Assembly (NCBI GenBank): GCA_002774445.1
Contig: PEYI01000029.1
Span: 1 to 55,229 of the forward strand
Source of the DNA: Candidatus Omnitrophica bacterium CG08_land_8_20_14_0_20_41_16
GTDB lineage: Bacteria; Omnitrophota; Gorgyraeia; Gygaellales; Profunditerraquicolaceae
Direction: 5' to 3'
Length of the DNA stretch: 55,229 nt
Shown here one piece after another: positions 16,856-25,366 of this stretch (positions are counted from its first letter, which is position 1; the number at the start of each line of letters is the position of its first letter). Below the pieces are notes generated by a model. The model was not told where the DNA came from, searched no databases, and saw only the letters and a list, made by a program, of their open reading frames with translations. Both the position numbers and the translations under genes were made by a program.

Positions 16856-17880
16856 CGGCTAAAGAAATAAAAATAGCACCTCAGCAGAAAATATTACTGG
16901 CTCATGGAAGCGGGGGCAGGCTTACGCATAAGCTTATCCGGGATGTTTTCCTTAAGAGCTTAAATAATCCTATATTAAGCGAGTTATCAGATAGCGCGAA
17001 AATAGATTATAAAGAAAAAATTGCTTTTACTACGGATTCTTTTGTGGTCAGCCCCTTATTTTTCCCGGGCGGGGATATCGGAAAACTTTCGGTCTGCGGG
17101 ACAATTAACGACTTAGTAATGGTAGGGGCAGTTCCGGAATATCTCTCTTTAGGCCTAATCATAGAGGAAGGTTTGGACAGGGAAGTATTAGAGAAGATTA
17201 TTAATTCCATATCTTTGCATGCTAAGAGGGCGGGCGTTGTGATTGTTACCGGTGATACAAAAGTCGTAGAGAATGGCGCCGCGGATAAGGTATTTATTAA
17301 TACCTCGGGAGTCGGAAGGATTATTAATAAGGGAATTTCAATAAATAATATTAAGTGTGGGGATAAAATTATCCTTACCGGAAATATCGCCGAACACGGC
17401 TTGGCGGTTTTAACTAAAAGGAAAGACCTGGATTTAGGCCTTAGTATTAAAAGCGATTGCGCCGCATTAAATAATTTGATTGTCCCTCTGCTTAGGAGAA
17501 CTAAAGCAATAAAATTTATGCGCGATCCTACCAGGGGCGGGATCGCTACTACCTTGAATGAAATTACAGAATCGTCTGGCCTTGGTATAATTATTGAAGA
17601 AAAAAATATACCGATAACTAGCAAAGTAAGAGTAGTTTCGGAATTACTCGGCATAGACCCTTTATATATCGCTAATGAAGGAATAGCGATAATGATAGTC
17701 GGAAAGGACAGCGCAAAGGGGGTCCTGAATTTTTTAAGGAGACATCCTTTGGGTTGCCATGCGCAGATTGTAGGCGAGGTAGTAAAACAACCCAAGGGTC
17801 GCGTCATCTTAAAAACTACTTTAGGCACCGAGCGCATTGTTGATATGTTAACCGCTGAGTCTTTGCCGAGGATTTGTTAG
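16852..17880 (+). CDS. hypE: Hydrogenase maturation protein HypE (carbamoyl dehydratase)
   Basis: The 342-residue protein starts at TTG 16852, overlapping the previous stop (TTGA). It has the PurM/ThiL-like fold motifs LAHGSGGRLTHKLI, FTTDSFVVSPLFFPGGDIGK and MRDPTRGGIATTLNEI. It ends in PRIC: the C-terminal Cys is carbamoylated by HypF and dehydrated to thiocyanate using ATP. It lies 7 kb from hypC/hypD but on the same strand in a nearly continuous gene string. hypA and hypB are not in the window. Confidence 0.95.
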   Translation: MTAKEIKIAPQQKILLAHGSGGRLTHKLIRDVFLKSLNNPILSELSDSAKIDYKEKIAFTTDSFVVSPLFFPGGDIGKLSVCGTINDLVMVGAVPEYLSLGLIIEEGLDREVLEKIINSISLHAKRAGVVIVTGDTKVVENGAADKVFINTSGVGRIINKGISINNIKCGDKIILTGNIAEHGLAVLTKRKDLDLGLSIKSDCAALNNLIVPLLRRTKAIKFMRDPTRGGIATTLNEITESSGLGIIIEEKNIPITSKVRVVSELLGIDPLYIANEGIAIMIVGKDSAKGVLNFLRRHPLGCHAQIVGEVVKQPKGRVILKTTLGTERIVDMLTAESLPRIC

Positions 17881-17970
17881 GTTTTTGTGGGTGTCGAGTC
17901 TTGTTCTCGCAGCACCGCTCGCATAAACTACATGCTGCTCAAATCAAGCCTCGTCACTCACAAAAAACTT
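17881..17970. repeat. Large imperfect inverted repeat after hypE
   Basis: The outer arms (17881-17893, GTTTTTGTGGGTG) pair with CACTCACAAAAAAC around 17955-17968 apart from a mismatch and a bulge. Inner arms CGAGTCTTG and CAAGCCTCG pair next to them. It starts directly after the hypE stop codon and may act as a transcription end or mRNA-stabilising structure. Confidence 0.6.
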
Positions 17971-18047
17971 CTACCCTCGTCCAATGCAAAAGTTTGATTT
18001 CCTATCCCTTGTGATAAAATATATTGCAGAGATTTTTTAGTAAAAAA

Positions 18048-18218
18048 ATGGGAATAAAAGGATTAGAAGTAATTCAAGTTAACGGTGAGCCAAATGTTGA
18101 CGTTATTAAGGTCAGCGCCGACGGGGTTATTACACCTATAAAGACTGGTCATGCTTTATTAAAGATATCTAATGGTTTAGCTTCAGCTACATATCCTGTA
18201 GAAGTTCACGAGGGATAG
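18048..18218 (+). CDS. Small protein with Ig-like (Big-type) repeat character
   Basis: A 56-residue reading frame from ATG 18048 (an in-frame TTG at 18024 is less likely). The stretch VIKVSADGVITPIKTGHALL then ATYPVEVHEG has the look of half a bacterial Ig-like (Big_2) domain, as found repeated in adhesins. No signal peptide or good ribosome site is seen. It may be a remnant of a larger surface protein or a free small protein. Confidence 0.35.
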   Translation: MGIKGLEVIQVNGEPNVDVIKVSADGVITPIKTGHALLKISNGLASATYPVEVHEG

Positions 18219-18270
18219 ATCTTAGTTTGAAAACAAAACGAATAATGGGGACGGTTCGATTTTTGATAAA

Positions 18271-18352
18271 TGAATCTGGCAGTTTTCGAGCGAATGGAGT
18301 ACTTTTCGCCGCTGCGAAAAGTACGACTTGAGCGAGAAAATTGACAGATTCA
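18271..18352. repeat. Nested palindromic element
   Basis: Outer arms 18271-18287 and 18336-18352 pair with two mismatches in 17. Inside is a perfect 11-bp pair, GTACTTTTCGC (18299-18309) and GCGAAAAGTAC (18314-18324), with a 4-base loop. The region just before it (18246 on) reads GGGGACGG, reminiscent of the GGGACAG-type elements at 25287 and 43651. It ends 10 bases before the next gene. Confidence 0.75.
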
Positions 18353-18362
18353 TTAAACTACA

Positions 18363-19100
18363 ATGAAAACCAGTAAATACCAGAGAAGATTTTATCGGGA
18401 TTGGGTCAAAGATAAAGGGCTGCATATTACGCAGATTATAGCCAAAGAGACGGATCTTAGAATAGCTACTAATAAGGCGGCGGATAAGGGTTTTATTGAA
18501 GAGAAGATACGCTCTTACCGTTGGGATATAGAAAAATATATAAATAAAGACCATCGTTTTCTAACCGCGCTTAAACCCTTGGCCGTTGAATTAAACGCGC
18601 CTTCAATTGTTAAGGCAATGGCAGAAAAAGCAAAAAGTGTTAATCTTGGGCCGATGTCTACGGTTGCCGGCGCAATTGCCGAATTTTTAGGCCGAGATTT
18701 ATTAAAACAGGGATACAAAGATGTTATTATAGAGAATGGCGGGGATATATTCTTAAAAACTCGTCGGGCCCGCTTGATCGGTATTTATTCGGGGCGCTCT
18801 AAACTATGGAATAGCCTTTGCATAAAGATAAAACCTAAAGATACCCCTTTAGGTATCTGTACTTCTTCCGGGACAATCGGTCATTCTCTAAGTTTTGGCT
18901 CCGCGGATAGTGTGGTAATATTATCCAAAAGCGTAAGCCTTGCCGATGCCGTAGCTACGGCTACTTGTAATCGCATAAATTTCAAGCAGGATTTACAGAA
19001 GGCCCTTGACTTCGCGCGCTCAATTAAGGGCGTATCAGGCGTAGTTATTATCTTAAAAAATAATCTGGTCAGTTGGGGCAAGGTGGAGTTTGCTCATTGA
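18363..19100 (+). CDS. UPF0280 (COG2122, ApbE-like) protein
   Basis: The 245-residue protein matches UPF0280, a family related to the ApbE flavin-transferase fold. Motifs are NLGPMSTVAGAIAEFLGRDL, VIIENGGDIFLK and GICTSSGTIGHSLSFGSADS. The family occurs in anaerobes and methanogens; its function is not proven, and FMN transfer or thiamine/cobamide links are speculative. It is preceded by a nested palindrome and followed by a promoter, so it seems to be a single-gene unit. No ribosome site is visible before the ATG. Confidence 0.8.
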   Translation: MKTSKYQRRFYRDWVKDKGLHITQIIAKETDLRIATNKAADKGFIEEKIRSYRWDIEKYINKDHRFLTALKPLAVELNAPSIVKAMAEKAKSVNLGPMSTVAGAIAEFLGRDLLKQGYKDVIIENGGDIFLKTRRARLIGIYSGRSKLWNSLCIKIKPKDTPLGICTSSGTIGHSLSFGSADSVVILSKSVSLADAVATATCNRINFKQDLQKALDFARSIKGVSGVVIILKNNLVSWGKVEFAH

Positions 19101-19107
19101 AATTTCC

Positions 19108-19136
19108 TTGACAAAGACAGTATATTGTGATAAAAA
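19108..19136 (+). promoter_or_regulatory. Probable promoter for the ligase/aminomutase operon
   Basis: TTGACA (19108-19113), a 17-base spacer and TAAAAA (19131-19136). The -35 box is perfect and the -10 box is weak (four of six). A 120-base leader would follow, ending in a terminator-like hairpin just before the gene. Confidence 0.5.
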
Positions 19137-19222
19137 ATACTATAAATACAATATTTGGGTTATCGCGAATCAATTCTCTTGGGAGGCATTAAGTTTAAAT
19201 TGGAAAAATAGACGGTAGTTTT

Positions 19223-19254
19223 AGGGCTCTTGTAATATAAGCGAGAGCCCTTTT
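19223..19254 (+). terminator. Terminator-like hairpin in the leader of the ligase operon (possible attenuator)
   Basis: AGGGCTCT (19223-19230) pairs with AGAGCCC (19244-19250) and runs into TTTTCT. It ends about 10 bases before the ATG at 19264, downstream of the promoter at 19108. This is the geometry of a transcription attenuator, or of a terminator for the upstream gene placed very late. Confidence 0.6.
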
Positions 19255-19263
19255 CTATATCCT

Positions 19264-20253
19264 ATGAAAACTGTCGGATTAACCTACGATTCAAAGACGG
19301 ATTATAAGTTTAAAGAAGGCGACCCTCTAGATGCCAATGCCGAATTTGACCATCCAGATACCATTGGCTTAATTGCCCAAGCCATTACTACCAACGGTTT
19401 TAGGGTAGAGAGGATTGGCAATGTTTCTAACCTCTTAGAGAAGTTGGGCTCTTTAAATGTGGATATTGTTTTTAATATATCTGAGGGGATGTTCGGTCGA
19501 AACAGGGAATCTCAGGTCCCGGCAATCTTAGAAATGGCAGGGATTCCTTTTGTGGGCGCAGATGCTTTAACTCTGGGCTTGACTTTGGATAAGGTTATAG
19601 CCAAGAAGATTTTTATCGCTGATAAAATACCCACCCCAAATTTCTTTGAAGTAAATTCCAAAGAGCAGTTAAATAATACCAACCACTACAAATTTCCCTT
19701 GATTGTAAAACCGCGCTTTGAAGGCTCATCCAAAGGTTTAAGCGAAAATTCCCGGGTCCAAACCAAAGAAGAGTTAGATAAACAGGTTGAATATGTCATC
19801 AATGCTTATAAACAGCCGGCATTAATTGAAGAGTTTATCTCGGGGCAGGAGTTTACTGTGGCTATAATAGGCAATGATGAGCCAGAGATTATGCCTGTGG
19901 TGCAGATAAAAATAGACGGAAAGCTAAAGCTTAACGATAAATTCTATACCTTTGCCCGGATTACTTCGGATAGATTAGAGTATGTCTGTCCTGCTAAAAT
20001 ATCCGTAGAATTGAAGAAGGTTCTCGACGGACTTGCCTTGAGGGTTTACCGTGCGGTTGAGTGCCGGGATTTTGGCCGCGTGGATTTTCGTGTAGACCAA
20101 GAAGGCAGGCCGTATGTTTTAGAGATCAATCCCCTTCCATCTTTATCTAAGGAAGACGTATTTATGCTCTTGGCAAAGGCCGTAGGTATTACTTATGAAC
20201 AGATGATTGGCAAGATTTTAGATAGCGCGCTTAAAAGATACAATTTTGATTAA
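19264..20253 (+). CDS. D-Ala-D-Ala ligase-like ATP-grasp enzyme, paralogue 1
   Basis: The 329-residue protein shows the ATP-grasp ligase pattern: FNISEGMFGRNRESQVPAIL in the N-terminal domain, FPLIVKPRFEGSSKGLSENS as the ATP lid, LIEEFISGQEFTVAI, and the metal site RVDFRVDQEGRPYVLEINPLP. True Ddl enzymes share these, but this one is divergent and is followed by a second copy and a lysine 2,3-aminomutase. A carboxylate-amine ligation in a small peptide or amino acid product is more likely than cell-wall D-Ala-D-Ala. No Shine-Dalgarno site precedes the ATG; a terminator hairpin lies in that place. Confidence 0.8.
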   Translation: MKTVGLTYDSKTDYKFKEGDPLDANAEFDHPDTIGLIAQAITTNGFRVERIGNVSNLLEKLGSLNVDIVFNISEGMFGRNRESQVPAILEMAGIPFVGADALTLGLTLDKVIAKKIFIADKIPTPNFFEVNSKEQLNNTNHYKFPLIVKPRFEGSSKGLSENSRVQTKEELDKQVEYVINAYKQPALIEEFISGQEFTVAIIGNDEPEIMPVVQIKIDGKLKLNDKFYTFARITSDRLEYVCPAKISVELKKVLDGLALRVYRAVECRDFGRVDFRVDQEGRPYVLEINPLPSLSKEDVFMLLAKAVGITYEQMIGKILDSALKRYNFD

Positions 20254-20257
20254 ATGA

Positions 20258-20311
20258 ATCCCGTTACAAACTATTTTGTAACGGGATAAATTCAGAGGTT
20301 TGTAACGGGAT
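20258..20311. repeat. Three-armed NPV-type palindromic repeat between the two ligase genes
   Basis: ATCCCGTTACAAA (20258-20270) pairs with TTTGTAACGGGAT (20275-20287), and that right arm is repeated at 20299-20311, running into the ATG of the second ligase. Frame 20254-20289 would read MNPVTNYFVTG then stop, which recalls the NPVRN...NGV insertions at 39070 and 46860. Confidence 0.85.
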
Positions 20312-21311
20312 GAAAATAGCCCTAACCTATAATCTAAAGAAAAAAGACGAAACTAAGCCCGCGGATTATTTTTCTGAGTACGATTCCGAAGAGACCATCG
20401 GCTCAATTGTCTCTGCCTTGGAGACCAAAGGGCATAGCGTTGAGGCCATTGACGTAGAATATCCCAAGCTCTTTTCTTATTTCAGGAAAAACCGCGTGGA
20501 TATAGTTTTTAATATTGCCGAGGGAAAGCATGGAAAGTTTCGCGAGTCCGAGGTTCCGGCGATATTAGATTATTTAAATATACCTTATACCGGCTCGGAT
20601 ACATTTTCTCTGGCTTTAGCCTTGAATAAGGCGCTTACCAAGAAGATCCTTAAGGCTGAGAACGTCCCTACTCCGAATTTTCAAGTTTTCTCTAAAGGCA
20701 CCGAAGAGTTGGACCCTAGCTTAAGGTTTCCGTTGATAGTAAAGCCGAATTGCGAAGGTTCGGCTAAGGGGATAACCAAGGCCAATGTGGTTAGTAACTA
20801 TAAGGATCTTTTAAAAAAAGTTAAAGAGACCTTGAATTCCTATTATCAGGAGGCCTTAGTTGAGGAATTTATCGACGGAAAGGAGCTTACGGTCGGGATT
20901 TTAGAAAACGGTAAGGCCCGGGCCCTTCCGATCTTAGAAATAGATTTTTCTAATTGCAACAATAGCGGAGAGTATTTTTATTCCTGGCGAATGAAAGAAT
21001 ATCAGGGAAATAGAGAGCTTGGGCTTGTTCCTACTTTTCATTGCCCGGCGAGATTAGACGCGCCAACCGAGGTATTGGTTAAAGAGGCAGCCCTTAAGAC
21101 GCATCGGGCAGTAGGCTGTCTTGATATTTCGCGCACTGACATACGGTTGGATAAAAATAACGTGCCTTATGTCCTAGAGATAAACCCGTTGCCGGGGCTT
21201 GATCCCAAGGAATCCAATTTTCCTATTATGGCTTATGCTGATGGTATGAAATATGAGGATCTCATTGAGGCAATAGTCTTAAGCGCCTCAGAAAGGAGAG
21301 GGTTAAATTGA
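20310..21311 (+). CDS. D-Ala-D-Ala ligase-like ATP-grasp enzyme, paralogue 2
   Basis: The 333-residue protein is clearly homologous to the preceding ligase: FNIAEGKHGKFRESEVPAIL, FPLIVKPNCEGSAKGITKAN, VEEFIDGKELTVGI and DIRLDKNNVPYVLEINPLPG. It carries an extra loop with YFYSWRMKEYQGNR. The two copies probably arose by tandem duplication and may use different amino-acid substrates. The start codon sits in a palindromic repeat arm and has no clear ribosome site. Its stop overlaps the next start (TTGA), so it is translationally coupled to the aminomutase. Confidence 0.8.
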   Translation: MKIALTYNLKKKDETKPADYFSEYDSEETIGSIVSALETKGHSVEAIDVEYPKLFSYFRKNRVDIVFNIAEGKHGKFRESEVPAILDYLNIPYTGSDTFSLALALNKALTKKILKAENVPTPNFQVFSKGTEELDPSLRFPLIVKPNCEGSAKGITKANVVSNYKDLLKKVKETLNSYYQEALVEEFIDGKELTVGILENGKARALPILEIDFSNCNNSGEYFYSWRMKEYQGNRELGLVPTFHCPARLDAPTEVLVKEAALKTHRAVGCLDISRTDIRLDKNNVPYVLEINPLPGLDPKESNFPIMAYADGMKYEDLIEAIVLSASERRGLN

Positions 21312-22495
21312 GCAATCTTCAGGCAACTGAAAATCAAAAACTACAGCAGGAGATAGTATCTATTCCGCGTCCGGCCAGAAGGCCGCGTGACTACCAGCAG
21401 ATTCCTCTTTATAAAGATGTGAATCTCCTTGATTGGGAAGACTGGCATTGGCAGATAAAGAACAGAATTTGCACCAAAGACGCCTTAGCGCAGATTATCA
21501 AACTTACTCCTGAGGAAGAGGAGGGCATAGATAAGGCTAAAGGGAGATTGTCTATGGCGATAACTCCTTATTGGGGGATGTTATTAGACCCGGAAGACCC
21601 GAATTGCCCTATCCGGCGCCAGGCTGTCCCCATGGCCCAAGAGTTTATTGTAACTCCGCATGAAATGATTGATCCTCTCGCTGAAGACAGGGATTCTCCT
21701 GTCCCGTATCTGGTCCACCGTTATCCGGACAGGGTTTTATTATTGGCTACTGATCATTGTGCGATGTATTGCCGGCATTGCACGCGCAGGCGTTTGGTGG
21801 GTGAGCATGAAGAGAAAGAAGCCAATGTTTCAAATAGGTTCGATGCGGCGATAGAATATATTAAGAGTAATCGTAAAGTACGCGATGTGCTTATCTCGGG
21901 CGGAGACCCTTTGACCTTGGAAGATGAGGAATTGGAAGATTTGATTCAGAAAATACGTTCTATCTCCCACGTAGAGTTTTTAAGGATAGGCACGCGCATC
22001 CCCGTGACTTTACCCCAACGCATTACGGAAAAGTTAGTAAATATGCTTAAGAAATATTCTCCTATATGGATGAGCATACATTTTAACCATCCTAAGGAGA
22101 TTACTAAACGTTGTAAGATTGCCTGCGATATGTTAGCCGAGGCGGGTATTCCTTTAGGGTCTCAAACCGTGCTCTTAAAAGAGATAAATGACCGGCCGTA
22201 TATTATGAAAAAGCTCGTGCATGAGTTATTACAGATTAGAGTTCGGCCGTATTATATTTATCAGTGCGATTTGGTAAGGGGCACTCAGCATTTTAGGACT
22301 CCGGTTGCCACAGGAATTAATATTATGGAAAAACTGCGCGGCCATACTTCAGGATATGCGGTTCCTACTTATGTTATTGACGCCCCGGGCGGCGGAGGAA
22401 AAATTCCCATTGCGCCGAATTATATCCTTTCGCAGGCCAAGGGTAAATACGTCCTGCGTAACTATAACGGCAAGATTTACACCTACTTGGAATAA
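21308..22495 (+). CDS. kamA: Lysine 2,3-aminomutase (KamA family radical SAM enzyme)
   Basis: The 395-residue protein starts at TTG 21308, overlapping the ligase stop. The radical SAM motif CX3CX2C is Cys151, Cys155, Cys158 (DHCAMYCRHC). PLP-binding Lys365 is in PGGGGK. Asp321 and Asp358 have the same spacing (37 residues) as the two aspartates that hold the substrate epsilon-amino group in clostridial lysine 2,3-aminomutase (Asp293 and Asp330), favouring lysine over glutamate. It converts L-lysine to beta-lysine, as a compatible-solute precursor, EF-P modification donor or peptide building block. Fusion into an operon with two ATP-grasp ligases points to a beta-lysine-containing product. Confidence 0.85.
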   Translation: MSNLQATENQKLQQEIVSIPRPARRPRDYQQIPLYKDVNLLDWEDWHWQIKNRICTKDALAQIIKLTPEEEEGIDKAKGRLSMAITPYWGMLLDPEDPNCPIRRQAVPMAQEFIVTPHEMIDPLAEDRDSPVPYLVHRYPDRVLLLATDHCAMYCRHCTRRRLVGEHEEKEANVSNRFDAAIEYIKSNRKVRDVLISGGDPLTLEDEELEDLIQKIRSISHVEFLRIGTRIPVTLPQRITEKLVNMLKKYSPIWMSIHFNHPKEITKRCKIACDMLAEAGIPLGSQTVLLKEINDRPYIMKKLVHELLQIRVRPYYIYQCDLVRGTQHFRTPVATGINIMEKLRGHTSGYAVPTYVIDAPGGGGKIPIAPNYILSQAKGKYVLRNYNGKIYTYLE

Positions 22496-22514
22496 TTTCT
22501 AGGAGTAGAAGTTT

Positions 22515-24467
22515 ATGGACTTAAGGCGTAAGCGTAATTTTATCCTCTTAGGCCACGCCCAATCCGGTAAAACCACACTCGCCGAAAGCCTGCTCTATTT
22601 TTGTAAAGCCACTACCCGTAAAGGTTGTATTTCAGACGGGACAACCGTAAGCGATTATAGTTTTGATGAAATTGAGAGGAAGAATTCCATAAACTTAAGT
22701 TTGCTCTTTTGTGATTATCAAGGATCTAGAATCCAGATTGTGGATACCCCGGGTTATGCCGATTTTTCGGGCGAGGTCATTGCGGGAATGCGCGCGGTAG
22801 ATAGCGCGATTATTGTGGTAGACGCCTCTAGCGGCGTTGAAGTGGGCACAGAGAAGGCTTGGGCTGCCTTGGAAGAGGCCAAGCTCCCCTGCATAATTTT
22901 TATTAATAAGGCGGATAAAGAAGGCGTAGATATAAATAATATTTTGGCGGATTTAAAATCTAGCCTTTCTAAGAACTGCATAATTATTGAATCTTTGGAA
23001 GACCCTCTTTTAATGGAAGCGATTGCCGAAAGCGACGATAGCCTCCTAGAGAAATACTTGACGGTTTTACGCCTTTCCGTTGGTGAAATTAAGGGTGGTT
23101 TAGCCCGGGCAGTAAATAAGCGTAAGCTTTTTCCGGTTATCGTAGGTTCTGCCCTAAACGATAAAGGAATTAAAGATCTTTTAGACGGTATCCTGCAATA
23201 TTTGCCTAGCCCGTTAGATAGAAATCCTGTGGTTGCGGTTAATCCTTTAAAGCCCGATGAGCAAAAAGAAGTTGCCTTAAAAGAAGACGCGCCTTTTTCC
23301 GCTTTTGTCTTTAAGAATATCGTCGATCCCTATGTCGGCCAGCTTAGTTTGTTGCGTATTTTTTCCGGGACTCTTGTTTCAAACACAGGTTTTTATAATG
23401 TAACCAAGAAAACAAAAGAAAGGATTGGACAGATTCATATCTTGCAAGGTAAAGAACAGAGGAACATAGAAACCGCTGCCTGCGGGGATATTGTCGCTAT
23501 TGCCAAATTAAAGGATACCGGGGCCTCAGATTCACTCTCTCAAGATAAAGAGCAATTCTTATTTGAACCGATTGTTTTTCCCGAAGCATCTATGGCTGCG
23601 TCAGTGAAACCAAAGTCACGCGAAGATGAAGCGAGGATTTCCGATGCCCTGCATAAGCTTGAGGTAGAGGATCCGACATTTAAGGTCGCCCATGACCCGC
23701 AGACAAAAGAACTGATTATTTCAGGGCCTGGGGATTTGCATCTGGCAATAATGGTCGGCCGGCTTAAAAAAAGGTTTAATGTCTCCGTAGAGTTAGGGAC
23801 GCCGAAAGTATCCTATAAAGAAACGGTTACTAAGAGTGTTAAGGTCCAGGGCAAGTTTAAGAGGCAGTCAGGAGGCCACGGGCAATACGGAGACTGTTGG
23901 ATTGAGGTTTTGCCATTGCCAAGGGGCAAGGGCTTGGAGTTTGTGGATAAAATATTCGGAGGGGCAATCCCGAAGAACTTCATCCCCTCGGTAGAAAAAG
24001 GCGTGCGTTCTGCCGCCTTAGAAGGCGCGGTTGCAGGTTATCCTATAGAAGACATTAGGGTTACGCTTGTAGATGGTTCATACCACGAGGTTGATTCTTC
24101 GGATATGGCTTTTCAGATCGCCGGGGCTATGGCCTTAAGAAAGGCAGTGCTAGAAGCAGGCCCGGTTTTATTGGAGCCAATAATGGATATAGAGATATCT
24201 ATACCTGAAGAATTTCTTGGAGCGATATCCGGGGATGTCAATTCCCGGCGGGGGAGGATTATGGGTGTGGAGGTAAAGGGCAAGCAACAGATAGTTAAGG
24301 CGCAGGTGCCTCTATCTGAGATGTTTAAATATGCAAATGACCTGCGCTCAATTACCGGCGGCAGGGGTATGTATATTATGCGTTTCTCGCATTATGAAGA
24401 GGTGCCGCAAAAGATAGCCTCGCCAATTATCGCGCATTATCAATCCACGAAGAAACAAGAAGAATAG
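22515..24467 (+). CDS. EF-G-like GTPase (elongation factor G paralogue)
   Basis: The 650-residue protein has EF-G domain order with G1 HAQSGKTTLAESLL, G3 DTPGYADFSG, G4 NKAD and the domain IV motif SGGHGQYGDCWIEVLP. It is about 40-50 residues shorter than standard EF-G, and the switch I region (DYSFDEIERKNSINLS) is modified. This matches the FusA2-type paralogues, whose roles include ribosome recycling or none known. A main fusA in an str operon is not in the window. It follows kamA after 19 bases with an AGGAG site, so it may be co-transcribed, although no functional relation is evident. Confidence 0.85.
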   Translation: MDLRRKRNFILLGHAQSGKTTLAESLLYFCKATTRKGCISDGTTVSDYSFDEIERKNSINLSLLFCDYQGSRIQIVDTPGYADFSGEVIAGMRAVDSAIIVVDASSGVEVGTEKAWAALEEAKLPCIIFINKADKEGVDINNILADLKSSLSKNCIIIESLEDPLLMEAIAESDDSLLEKYLTVLRLSVGEIKGGLARAVNKRKLFPVIVGSALNDKGIKDLLDGILQYLPSPLDRNPVVAVNPLKPDEQKEVALKEDAPFSAFVFKNIVDPYVGQLSLLRIFSGTLVSNTGFYNVTKKTKERIGQIHILQGKEQRNIETAACGDIVAIAKLKDTGASDSLSQDKEQFLFEPIVFPEASMAASVKPKSREDEARISDALHKLEVEDPTFKVAHDPQTKELIISGPGDLHLAIMVGRLKKRFNVSVELGTPKVSYKETVTKSVKVQGKFKRQSGGHGQYGDCWIEVLPLPRGKGLEFVDKIFGGAIPKNFIPSVEKGVRSAALEGAVAGYPIEDIRVTLVDGSYHEVDSSDMAFQIAGAMALRKAVLEAGPVLLEPIMDIEISIPEEFLGAISGDVNSRRGRIMGVEVKGKQQIVKAQVPLSEMFKYANDLRSITGGRGMYIMRFSHYEEVPQKIASPIIAHYQSTKKQEE

Positions 24468-24552
24468 CGGGAATAGAAATACAATTCTTCTCTAATCATC
24501 CGGGGAAGCATTTTCTGTTGAGGCATAACTATTTGGAAAGGAGAGTTGATTT

Positions 24553-25254
24553 ATGAAAATCGGTATATTTTCCATTCCCGAGATACCATTGGGCAAACAA
24601 AATATTAAAGACGAACGTTTGGATCAGGTTGATAAGATTACTAAATCCAAGAAAAAAGTTTATATTCAGGTAGAATTAACCGGGCAGGATGGGGTATTGG
24701 ATTCCGATGTGGTCTTGGCCACAAAAGAGGCGCGCACTGATTTGGTATTAGCTGATCTTGAATTCGTGGAGAATCGCTTAGCCAAGGTTCAGGCTGAGCC
24801 GGAGAAAAACCTGCTTCTTAAATTCAAGAATGTTTTAGAAAAAGAAGAGTTTATGTCTAGTATTATTTTAAGCGACGAGGAGAAAAAGATTATTTCCGGT
24901 TACAGGCTTATTACGGTTAAACCGGTGGTATTAGCGGAAAAAGAAGAACTTCAAAATTTAGATAAGCTGTTCTTTAGGGTATTTCAAGAGAGCGGTTTTA
25001 TAAGTTTTTTTACCGCCGGAGAAAAGGATACCCACGCGTGGTTGATTAAAAATGGCGCGACTGCATGGGAGGCATCCGGCGCTATACACTCGGATATACA
25101 AAAAGGTTTTATCCGCGCCGAGATTATAAGCTTTAATGATTTCATCCAATCGGGCGGTGAGAGTGCGGCAAAACAAGCCGGTAAGCTGCGCCTTGAGCAA
25201 AAAGATTATATAATGCGGGATTGCGATTTAGCTAATTTCAGGTTCAATAAATAA
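24553..25254 (+). CDS. YchF-like protein lacking the GTPase domain (TGS/DUF933 protein)
   Basis: The 233-residue protein matches the C-terminal half of the OBG-family ATPase YchF: FTAGEKDTHAWLIKNGATAW, ASGAIHSDIQKGFIRAEIIS and KLRLEQKDYIMRDCDLANF. The N-terminal part keeps the stretch after the G domain (DERLDQVDKITKSKKK, then a helical coiled-coil region), but the Walker A, G3 and NKxE motifs are absent. The reading frame starts normally with a GGAGAG site, so this is a compact gene rather than a broken one. It might bind ribosomes or tRNA through the TGS domain without nucleotide hydrolysis. Confidence 0.75.
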   Translation: MKIGIFSIPEIPLGKQNIKDERLDQVDKITKSKKKVYIQVELTGQDGVLDSDVVLATKEARTDLVLADLEFVENRLAKVQAEPEKNLLLKFKNVLEKEEFMSSIILSDEEKKIISGYRLITVKPVVLAEKEELQNLDKLFFRVFQESGFISFFTAGEKDTHAWLIKNGATAWEASGAIHSDIQKGFIRAEIISFNDFIQSGGESAAKQAGKLRLEQKDYIMRDCDLANFRFNK

Positions 25255-25286
25255 ATACGTAAATAGTAAATAGAATAGTAAATAAG

Positions 25287-25351
25287 TAAATAGGGACAGC
25301 GACCATTTTTCTTGGTCGCATAGATAGAAAAATGGTCGCTGTCCCTATTTA
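25287..25351. repeat. Long hairpin element of the GGGACAGCGACC type before purH
   Basis: Arms 25287-25312 and 25326-25351 are perfect reverse complements (26 bp) with a 13-base loop. The core motif is GGGACAGCGACCATTTTT. It ends a few bases before the GGAGAG site of purH. Shorter GGGACTGTCCC motifs at 43651-43679 and 48237-48249 may belong to the same family. Confidence 0.9.
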
Positions 25352-25366
25352 AAAGGAGAGATTATA

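Noticed and set aside
17007-17837. A 276-codon open frame on the minus strand opposite hypE
   Set aside because: hypE has all family motifs in the plus frame. The minus frame is low in complexity (Ile/Pro/Ser-rich), has no ribosome site and no recognisable domain; it is a shadow of coding sequence.
7103-17880. A complete NiFe-hydrogenase operon
   Set aside because: Maturation genes hypC, hypD, hypE and half of hypF are present, but no large or small hydrogenase subunit, hypA, hypB or maturation protease is in the window.
24553-25254. The GTPase-less YchF-like gene as a frameshifted or truncated pseudogene
   Set aside because: The upstream 85 bases hold no remnant of a G domain in any frame, the start has a good ribosome site, and the retained domains are well conserved.
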